From Lonicera japonica (taxonomy: Eukaryota > Streptophyta > Magnoliopsida > Dipsacales > Caprifoliaceae), in NCBI GenBank assembly GCA_021464415.1, contig CM038467.1, positions 21,980,011 to 22,044,010 on the forward strand: a stretch of DNA of 64,000 bases, read 5' to 3'. This document shows positions 35,591-45,195 of the stretch, in pieces; position 1 is the first letter of the stretch; every line of letters begins with the position of its first letter. The notes under the pieces were generated by a model. The model saw only the letters and a list, made by a program, of their open reading frames with translations. It was not told the origin of the DNA and did no database searches. A program made the position numbers and the translations under genes.

Positions 35591-35779
35591 TGTTTATTTA
35601 GGGGTATATTTGTCCATTAATATTTATCATTTTCCTTCAAATAAATTGATATTATGAAAAGTGTCCTTATTGTCAAATCAAATTATGAAATTAGTACTAA
35701 TTCTTTTTATTAAACATGAGTCTGTCCTTAAAATCATAAAACATTACAAAGCGAGACCTTAGAGCTTATTATCTCTTAA

Positions 35780-36504
35780 ATAAATAAATAATGACTTGTA
35801 ATTTAATTGGAAGGAGTATTAAAAAAAAAATACCGGGTTTTATGCTAAATTTAATGTTGTTATTATTAAGTTTATTCTTTTCCTTACAAATAAGTAATCG
35901 TAAATTATGTTTTGTATAATGTTTTAAATTAAAACTCTTATTTGAAAAATCATTTTTTAAAATGTCATGATTGTTAAATATGTATTTCCTTAAAAAATAT
36001 ATATATAAAAATATTGAGATGCTACGTGTGAGCATTAAAAACTAGCATTTTGGAAAAAAAAACAAGAAATCTCAACAGCAAAGACTGTCATAACCTAAAT
36101 GAGCAATTCATTGAGTGAACTTATGTATCACTATGCCAGACCCCTATTATTTTTATTTTATTTTGATAATTATATTAGTGATGGATACACCTGTAAATCA
36201 ATTGACGAGGGAGAAGAGGATGGAGAAATTGAACCTGTTCTCTCCCCAAACTTGGATAGTTTCATCAACAGTGGGACCCTTGCATTGGAAAGTGCACAAA
36301 TAAAATATGATTAAAAGTGTTACAGTGACGACGGTACAATAATGACAAGAAAATCAAACTTATCTCCAATATATAACATCTCGTTTTGTGGTGTCTTCCT
36401 AATCTTATCATATAAATTAATTTCTTGAACTAGAAGCGTCAACTTCAAGAGTGAAGCCGCAGTGTGGCTTTGGGCTAGTTGGGTACTGCTTAATGTCGGA
36501 TGTT
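35780..36504. repeat. 3' flank and UTR of copy E
   Basis: Aligns with 26,190-26,550 and 27,385-27,690 (copy D) and with 10,985-11,600 (copy B): 'aaatatgtatttcctt', 'ctagcattttgga', then the UTR with 'tttcttgaactagaag'. It lacks the 26,551 element. No separate gene. Confidence 0.65.
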
Positions 36505-36762
36505 TCAGGAAATGGATTTTGTGATTCTTGAAAGATCTTCCACTTTTATCCGTTGGGAATTAATTAGGCCTTGGATTACAGACCTAAGAAGAAAACAGTC
36601 ATCAGTTTCGTGACCAGGAGTTTGATGATAGTCGCAGAAAGCATTGGGTTTCCATTCTTTGGTCACCAGGACAGGAGCAAGGGATGGGTCAAGTGATTTT
36701 ACAATGCCAGTTGTCTTCAATGCTGCGAAGGCGTTGCTGAGAGAAATATCAAGTTTGTCGAT
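36505..36762 (-). other. Gag-derived segment in copy E, reading frame open
   Basis: About 85 codons from 'IDKLDISLSNAFAALKTTGI' to the stop. The knuckle is C112, H115, H120, C125 (C-X2-H-X4-H-X4-C, counting from the Met at 36,969), followed by 'LLRSVIQGLINSQRIKVEDL'. It is in frame with the preceding zinc finger. Past the stop, another frame reads NPFPETSD, which may be more gag sequence lost by a frameshift. Confidence 0.7.
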
Positions 36763-39700
36763 ATTTCTTTGGGACTTTGTCCTCGAAGATGAAGAAGAGT
36801 TGTTGTTTTGGGGTGTTTGCTTCTCGGCTTTGAGCTTCTGGCACTTGGCCAAGTGTTTTTTACCTTGAAAATGGGAATCGAGTGTTGTTTGGCTCGTTGT
36901 TGTCACGTTACATACGGCACAAGTCCACTGTGTTTGAACTTTATCCGAAGAGGGAGGACAATAATTCATTTCTTCTGCATTAAGATTAGGTTTTGCTCCC
37001 TCTAACTGAAATGAGTACCAAGTGCAAGCAAAAATGGAGAGATCGCAATTAAAAAAGTAAAAATAAAATTGAGTTTTTTTAGTATCATTAACAAAAACAT
37101 CAAACTTACCTTTTCTTTTTTCTCCGTATGTGCAGGTGCCTTGATCCCTTCTACATCAGGTTTTGCACCCTTTGACTGTACAATGAAGCCAAGCGAAAAT
37201 AGTGGTAGAGCATAATTAGTTCATTGGCATAAATCTCAATGTGCTAAAACCACATTCACTAAGCTAGTTTAATGTCACTATGTTCTTCAAAAAAAAATGA
37301 AAAGGGCACATAGAAACCGCATACTTATGGATCACATAAAATGCAGAGTCTTACCTCAATTACTGTAGCCATTTCCTTTGTCTCTGTAGTTGTTGATTTG
37401 GGAGAAATAACTAGTAAAGGAGTTGGCACTGCCATTTTCTCTTTCGGGTCAAGATTTGGTTCAGCAACCTTTGACTGAAACAAATGTAGCATAAACAAAA
37501 TGGAGAGATTGCTATTTAAAAACTAAAAATAAAAAGTGAAATCTTGATTTTTTAAAATATCATTAACAAAAACAACAAATTTACCTTATTTTTTGTAGGC
37601 TTTTCTTTTTTCTCTGTATTGTAAGGTGCCTTGATCTCTTCCACATCAGGTTTTGCACCTTTTGACTGTACATTGATGCCAATTGAAAATAGTAGTAGAG
37701 CAGTAATTAGTTCCTTCAAAAATAAGCATAAATCTCAATGTACGAAAACCACATTCACTAAGCTAGTTTAATGTCACTATATTTTTCAAAAGAGAAAAAT
37801 GCACATAGAAACAGCATACTTGAGGATCAAATAAAATGCACACGCATACCTCAATTGTTGTAGCCATTTCTTTTTTCTCTGCAACTGTAACAGCCATTTT
37901 CTCTTTCACGCCAAGATTTGGTCTAGCAACCTTTGACTGAAACAAATGTAGCATAAACAAAAATGTTTAGAAACATTTCAATCATTGATAAAAAAAATTG
38001 CTATACATACACATAAATACGAATGTATATATGTAGTAGATTCAGGAATACCTTGTTGGCAATAAGTTCCTCCAAAGCTTCAGAACCATTCTCCTTAATG
38101 AATTTCTCAGCCACAGATAAAAATGTTTCTTGTGTCTTGAGAAAAGGATCTTTATCTTGCTTATTGGACCAATTGATAACTTGTAGGTTCACATAGGAGC
38201 GCAAAAGAAGTATGCTTCGGTAGGCAATGTACGAGTGACCAAAGCGAGGTAGCACTAGCCAGTATATTGCTACTATCTTTATGTAAGCCCATAATGGAAA
38301 CCTGAAAAGAAAATTTCCCAACCTTGTTATATACAAGAAGCTGTAAATAATCCTAAGCTCCTAACATGCATATAAAAATTTTAAAAGAATCAAAGAAATT
38401 ATTGCATTTCATGTTGTAGTCAATATATTGAATACAAATGTTTTAACGATGGCATGGTATCTCAAAACCAACAAAAAAATATTAAATTGGCACACTTTCC
38501 GAGAGAAAATATGAGTATGTGATACCATATCATCATTGTAATTGTTATAGTCTTATATCACATAATTTCTCATGTTAGTGGAAAGAAAAGGAAAGCAAAT
38601 CTCGGAACCATTGTTTACTATGGAAATCAAAGGATTACCATTCAATATTGCTTTAGCGCATATGGAAAATCTATTTGCATTTTTAGTTTTGACTTGCATG
38701 TCATGATGGAAACAAAAAGGAAGCAAATCTATGAACCATTATTTTTTTTAGTTTTTATTTTTTTGTACATTTCGGCAAGTTCAATTGCACCACCAAGCAC
38801 CTACATGGAAGGCCTAAAAGGGAGATCCGGAAGCCCTCTCTATTTGGGTAATCTTTAGGACTTTGTTGGGTTTTTTCTTAAGTTTTCATTGTTTTTTCTT
38901 AGATAAGGTTCTTGATATCTTTAATAAATTTAAGGGAAAAGGAAAAGATTACCAGTCAATGAATTTTCAAACGTATGCTCAAACAAAGAAATCAAAGAAA
39001 AGAGAATCCAATATGTAACCAACTTCCTCATATGATGGTTCGAATTAGTCTCAATTGCTCGAATCGAAGCAAACCTGAAAATCGCCAAAACCAATTAGTA
39101 GCATTAAACCACCTAACCAGGGCACCAAACAAATGGACTACCTTTAATTCATAATGTATGACAACGTGATGCATCAATCATTGTGATAAAGGCGAAACTC
39201 CTTTTGCTAGTGATCAGCGAAATGCAATTGCCAAATTGGAAATAACTTTTGATGAAGTAATGCAATATCTTCAAAAACATAATGTTCAAGAACAAATCAA
39301 TGAATCATTTGCTTCGTCATTGAGCAATATTAAATTGGTTATAGCATTTCCCTAATCACAATATTGTTAGAGAGTAAAAATCATTAAAACTTTCAAATTA
39401 GAGAAAAACTTACAGAGGGTAAGCCAGGGCAAATATGGGCCTGCAAATACACCAAAAATATATACACACGTAAACGTTCTATGTCGTCTTGTCTTAACTA
39501 CCGTTTAACTAAGAACACTCCATTTCCTGGGTAAATGTATAAATTTTTTCATGAAATTTGGTGTTTATAACGAGTTTCTCTACTAAATTTCGTCAAAAAA
39601 TTCAACCGAAAAGTGGGTTACTCGTTATAGAATAAACATATGAAACAAAAACAAATGAACATTTCTTGTTAGCTTGTTTTTGCTTAAAAGTGTGAAAATG

Positions 39701-39775
39701 AATGAGAGAGTGGAATTACCAGGCAAACAAATCGACGCATCTCAGTGCAAACTGAAGAAAACCCACAATACCCAT
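36505..39775 (-). pseudogene. HVA22-like copy E with fused linker/zinc-finger exon and gag-derived tail (one-base deletion in exon 3)
   Basis: Minus-strand exons: 39720-39775, 39414-39440, 38953-39074, 38052-38301, alpha1 37850-37936, beta1 37585-37665, alpha2 37355-37474, beta2 37110-37175, fused last exon 36505-37005. All splice sites look good and every exon is open, except that exon 3 is 122 rather than 123 nt: one base is lost near 38,966, shifting the frame just before the W at the exon end. The last exon starts LEGAKPNLNAEE (the gamma exon of copy C) and runs straight into MNYCPPSSDKVQ (the zinc-finger exon), without the intron that separates them in C. The finger is C17, C20, H33, H39 counting from that Met. 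Alpha2 is 11 residues longer than the other alpha exons. If the exon 3 change is an assembly error, this is an intact gene of about 437 residues. Confidence 0.8.
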
Positions 39776-40060
39776 TTGAGAAAATTGCTCTATTTTGGTG
39801 CTTTCTTTCTCTGATATTACTTTAATTCCAAAAGTTACTGACTGCTCTGAGGCTTCGAATTTTGATAATTACTTAAGGAAGAAGTACTAAAGAGAAGGCA
39901 AAAAGGAGTGAGAGATATTAAAATTGACCCTTGGTTTTTCGAATTAATTACAAAATTGTCACTCGTATAGTGTTGTACGGTACTACTATATAGTAGCTGG
40001 GGTTGACGGTCAATTGTCTGGTCCTTTTGGACAACGTTTCTTCGTGTGACAGAAATTGTA
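39776..40060 (-). promoter_or_regulatory. Promoter of copy E
   Basis: Nearly the same as the copy D promoter, including 'ggttgacggtcaa' at 40,001-40,013 and the shared block at 39,928-39,960. A poly(A) run at 40,086-40,103 separates it from the duplicated upstream block. Confidence 0.45.
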
Positions 40061-40089
40061 AGAAGCATAAGGGAAAGAAAAGACAAAAA

Positions 40090-41480
40090 AAAAAAAAAAA
40101 AAAATGTCTTTAAATATATTTACAAAATTTGTCTTTCAACCCTATCAATTTTTAAAAACTTACAATTCATTTTAGTGATAATTAAATTTACTGAAATAAT
40201 CCAAAGATGATAAAATTTAGTTGTTAAAATTAAAAATATTAAATAATATTAACTTATATATTAAAATAATACATAATAAAAAAATTACATTATTCTTGAT
40301 AAATTTCATTAAAATCACATATAAGTCATAGTACCTATGAAAAAAAATATAAAATATTAATTGTAATAAATGCATTTTTAGCGATTATATTTCATTTAAT
40401 CTATTACTATTCATTATTCTCAAATAGTTATTATTCATATTTTAAATTTTTCTATAAATTTTATTTTTGTGAAATAGATAAATATAAATTCTAATTTATT
40501 ACACCAAAAACATTAAAAGATTACTACAACACTCAACAACAATAGGTAAATTTGATTACGTACAAACTCTGACTAAACTTATTCATACTCCTATAATTGA
40601 ACTACCATCAAAGCACATAAAAATAAAGCAATTTATGTTAAGCTAAACGACACATGCCATTAATAATAAAGAAGTCTCGAAAAAAAAGGGTGTTCTAAAT
40701 ACCTTAAAACTTAAAAGTTTTATTGGAGTAGTTGTTATGTGCATGAATTAATTCAACACTCGTCTTAACTATGTAGTAATTTAGTGCATGAAAATTAATT
40801 CAATAAAAAGACATATAAAAGACAGTAGTACTTATGAACTTTAGATACGTCGTTATAAATATAAAGAATGGAAACTATAACATGGGGAGATCTATGTGTA
40901 AATTCATCACAAATTTTTTATTCTAACGACTGAAAACCACCTTCTTCTTTCTTTGTAAAAAATATTATCTTTCGTGAAAAAGGAAAATGAATTGAAAAAA
41001 TAAAATAGTTTTCATAAAAATAAATCATTTACTAAAATATTTTGTTATTCAATTTCTATGAAATCTAGTTTTTTGGAGACTTAAAGAAACAATTTCCTTG
41101 CAAAATATTAAAAGGATAGAGATTTTCTTGCCAAACTATTTCCTTTTTCAATAAATTTTTACGAGTAATTTTAAAAACTTAAATATTGAAATAATAAAAG
41201 CACAACATACTATACATATTTTATTTATTTATTTATGACATATTAGGCACATGTTAACACTGTCGTTCTTTAACTTTGATATTGAATAACTTAACATGAG
41301 TTTTATTAAACTCTGTATGTATGAACAAATAAAAAGATTAAACAAATTAAGAAAAATATTATTGAAAATATTATCATGTCGGTGCAAGTGAAAATAAAAG
41401 TGTAGCACTTGATATAAAAGTAAGACGATATATAAGCTTAAATGTATGAGACGTGTGTAATTAAGTGAAAATAGTAAATA
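40090..41480. repeat. Upstream block of copy E
   Basis: Counterpart of 31,430-33,480 without its two MITEs. No coding potential; the minus-strand frame at 41,229-41,504 is low-complexity. Confidence 0.6.
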
Positions 41481-43360
41481 CTTATTTGTTGGAAAGAATG
41501 ACATTTTTAATTAATTTTTAATTTTAAAAAATTCAAGCGGGTGAGAAGACAAATTAATGGCGATTTTTCCAAAGTATAGAAAGCGGGGTGAGAAGAAAGG
41601 GTTTTACACTATTTTTTAGGTTAAGATTAACATAACTTTGACTTTTGGTGGGTAAAAAAATAGATTATTTGGGTACATTTAAGAAAAAAAAATGGGTGAA
41701 GAAAGGTGCGTGAACATCTGAGGTGAGTCTAACGAGCAACTCACTGCAAAAAGTTTAGATAATTTTTATTATGATATTGAAAAAATATTGATTTTTTTTA
41801 ATAATTCAATTATAATATTTTTAAAATAGTTATATGTAGTGCACATAATTATTTTCCATCAATTTTAATTGTTAAAGTGGAAGTAGTTTATACTTCCAAA
41901 GTATAATTGTGGCCTTGAGTGCTAGCAAAATTGAAAATGGGGGTGAATTTTTTTCTTCAATCTACTATGATTCAATCAACAAAAACTCAGTTTTACTTCT
42001 TCTTATGTCCTGTTATCGAACACCAAGTTTATTCATCTATATTATAAGACATACTTTTTTCTTCATTTAATCAATGGTCTAAATTTACTTACAAATCACA
42101 AAAAGAAATGTGAACCGCTAGATGTGTTTTTAGGATATCAAATCATTCAATCAAATAATATTTTTTTACTTTATTTTTCTCCACCTTAATTTAATGATAA
42201 AAAATACAATTTGAATTTCAAATTTCAAAATTTTTCCCTCTCACAATTTTTTTTTATAAATACTCTCTCTCCCTCTCTCTCATAAAAAAAAATATTATGT
42301 CTTTCATTAAGACTTCCGATACTCTATTTTTTCGAAAAATTTATGTATGGGTGATCATTTTTTAAGTCATTTTTATGACATGTATTTAGTTGATAAAATA
42401 ATGTATGTACGAGAGTTTCAATATTTTTTATTTTCCATGTATCTATTAGAGCTTTATATAGTTTTGATATATTACTCTTCATGTAATTTGTGGAGTGTTT
42501 GAGTTTTGATACATTTTAGGAGTTATTATTTGATATTATCGGTTGAAAGTAATTTTTCTTATGAATATTGAAGTGCGCAGGCCATTTTTAGAGCAAAAGA
42601 GAGGGGCATTGTTTTATGTTTGTATTTATTATCCAAAAAATAGAGCATTTTCTAATCTAATTTATCTCTCTTCATATATGAATTAAAAAGTATAAATATT
42701 GAATCATAGGAAAGTGTTTGCATTAGTTTACTCCAAGTATAAACATTGGTTTACTAAACAGTAAAAAAATTGCATCAAAAAATTATCTATCCGGCGTGCA
42801 TGTAATTTATCTCTCCATCACAGCTAAATATATCTCAAGCGTGCATGTATTACCAAGTAATTTCTCTCTCTCATTATCTCTCCACAGTGCATACATTAGT
42901 TTACTTCACAGTACATTGCATCACCTTAATTTGTTTCGAAATTAGGTACTACACGTATCGGATAACACATTGCAATGTTTAAAAGTAGATAAAAATGTTT
43001 AAAAGCGTTATCCTATGCAAAGTAATCATAAGTCAAACTAATATTTTTTGAAATACTTCAAAATAAGAATTTATTTTTCTTAATGGCGACCATTAAATTG
43101 GTTTAAAAGGCTTTGGAAGTTTTTTTTAGAAGTTTTCAGTTAACTAGGTGGGTCAATTTCATGCAATTTCGACATTAAATTCCAAATAAAAACATAAAAT
43201 AAAAAAATATATAATTATAAAAAGGAGTATCTTACTATTTCGTTAATTTTATATTTATTATTGTAAAAAATATTCGTAAATAATTGTTGATTTTAACAAT
43301 TTATTAATTCTTTTTCAACTGTTAATCTTTTACCATCAAAACTAAAAAAAATTATTTGCT
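41481..43360. other. Intergenic DNA, no gene seen
   Basis: AT-rich, with a CT run near 42,265-42,285. Repeated 'aatttatctctc...catcac' text near 42,660-42,900 suggests an old tandem duplication. No recognisable product. Confidence 0.45.
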
Positions 43361-43363
43361 TTT

Positions 43364-43402
43364 AAATGTTGCACCGTACCGTAAGGCACGGGCAATACCT
43401 AG
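43364..43402 (+). other. Helitron-like 3' terminus
   Basis: 'gcaccgt...acgggc' can form a short hairpin, followed after 5 bases by CTAG at 43,399-43,402, the usual CTRR ending. The same 'gggcaatacctag' ending is seen on the minus strand at 23,508 and, with one change, at 9661. No 5' TC end was located. Confidence 0.3.
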
Positions 43403-44044
43403 CCAAAAAGAAAGTGATAAAAATACGAGTGTTGCTGTCAAAAATAAAACTAGAGCATTGTCCTTCCATGGCCCAATCTTGGGTTGAGTTTGGGCCATAC
43501 ACGTATGAAAAAAAGATATGGTTATTTCTTGCTTTCCAATTTTTTGGCTTACAAATTTGAACAAGGGGAGGGGTTCAAAGTTAAAAGCAAGTTTCCTTTT
43601 AAATCTCCAATTAATTAAGATCCATGTTAATAAAAGGAAATTCACAATTTTACAGTATAAATAAATATATTTTTATCAAAGTGATAATAATATAATATAT
43701 TTTTTTTAATACACGCCATAAATTCACAACCACCGCAACAAAGAGTAGATACGTGAACATAATACCACCGCAAGAGTAAACACAACAAACCAAGCACCAA
43801 ACCATACTTGCATAACAACTTATTTTGCCCCAACTCACCAGGTTTTATGTTAAATTAAGCAGTGTTATTATTAATTTTATTCTCTTATTTGAAAAATCAT
43901 TGTTTAAATGTCATGATTGTTAAATACATATCGACATGTTGAGTGTGAGCATTAAAATTTTTATTTTTAAAATGAAAACAAAATTCTCAAAAACAAAGAA
44001 TGCAATAAAAGACTCTCATAATTTAAATGAGTAATTAAATACCT

Positions 44045-44112
44045 GACTTGTAGCTTAGTTGGTGAAACTTCTAAAATTAGGTGAAAGATTTCGAGTTTGA
44101 TTTCTCCTCCTC
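44045..44112 (+). mobile_element. tRNA-like SINE relic
   Basis: 'tagcttagttggtgaaac' resembles an A-box and 'cgagtttgatttc' a decayed B-box. It lies within the copy F flank. No poly(A) or duplication was identified. Confidence 0.35.
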
Positions 44113-44879
44113 ATCTAATCTCAGGTATATTCGGCAATCGCTATGTATTAAAAATGAACAAAGTTAAATAGAAGTCGGATAAAATATCAAAGGGTTGCAG
44201 TGCCTTCATACAAAAATAATAAGAGCCAATCAAACTTATCCCCGTTGTCTTCCTTATTATCATATAAATTCTTGCACTAGAACAATCATCAACTTTAATA
44301 ATAATCTTAGCTAAAAATAAACAATTAATTACACCAGCAATGCAGAACAAAATTAAGATTATCATCAATGTCTTATTCATGTCAGCTAGATTCACATACA
44401 TACACATATATTATAATATCAGAGTACAATAAAAAATAAAATCATCCATGGGGAAATCAGATAAACAAAGCGATCGAGTGTATATGAGTGATTAATTTAT
44501 GCTAAAATTAATTGCTAAAATTAGTTAAAAAGTGCAAGTAGAGGGTACATATATTATATATATATACTCAAAAATATTAATAAGGATGCCAATTGGTGCA
44601 TGGGCTTATTTATATTTTAATATCCTACTTTTTTCACAGCCTATATGTGTCTTCATCCAATAAACCACTTCTTTTTAATATGCAGGGAAGAAAAAAGCAT
44701 AAGCAGGAACTATATTCATGTCAATCCAATTGAAGTCTCTCATCGGACAGTTAATTGGTAATTTCTAATATATTTTACTTTCCTTAAAAAAAATATGAAC
44801 ACGTATTCACTAATATAATTTTATTTTTGGGATCATCCGGTTTGAACGATTCACTCATCTTTATATCAAAAAAAATAAT

Positions 44880-45195
44880 ACACGGTTCCGTTTGATAACG
44901 AAATGGAAACTAATTAATAAAATAAATAAATGATTTATGTGAAAAGATGAAAAATAAGTTAATGGATGCAATGAGATGTTCACTTTCTTTTTTATTTTTG
45001 CTATATAAATATTTTATGTGAATAATGAGCAGGAATAAAATTTCACAAAAAATAAAGACAGATGGGAAGACATAATTATTTATGAAGAATGAAGTGCATT
45101 ATTTTCACTATTTTACAATTTATTTTTCAACTTCTCACGTAAATCATTTATTTTTTTCTTATCATTTTCTATTGATCAAACGGATTCTGCTACTC
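44880..45195. mobile_element. MITE related to the one in the copy C intron
   Basis: Inverted arms: 'ccgtttgat' and 'aaataaatgatttatgtga' at 44,888-44,945 pair with 'cacgtaaatcatttattttt' and 'atcaaacgg' at 45,137-45,182. The arm sequence resembles 16,700-16,735. Confidence 0.5.

Larger units (their letters stand above)
43361..44310 (-). pseudogene. Copy F: 3'-end relic of another HVA22-like array unit
   Basis: 43,468-43,560 matches the 3' flanks of B and D ('ccatggcccaatcttgggtt', 'tttgggcc', 'ttcttgctttcc'). 43,855-43,930 matches their 'gaaaaatcattgtttaaatg' stretch, and 44,225-44,300 matches the 3' UTR ('cttatccccg', 'attcttgcactagaac'). No exon upstream of this is recognisable. From 44,407 to 44,141 a minus-strand frame of 88 codons with a hydrophobic start (MNKTLMIILILFCIAGVINC) overlaps the UTR. 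I do not regard it as a proven gene. Confidence 0.55.
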
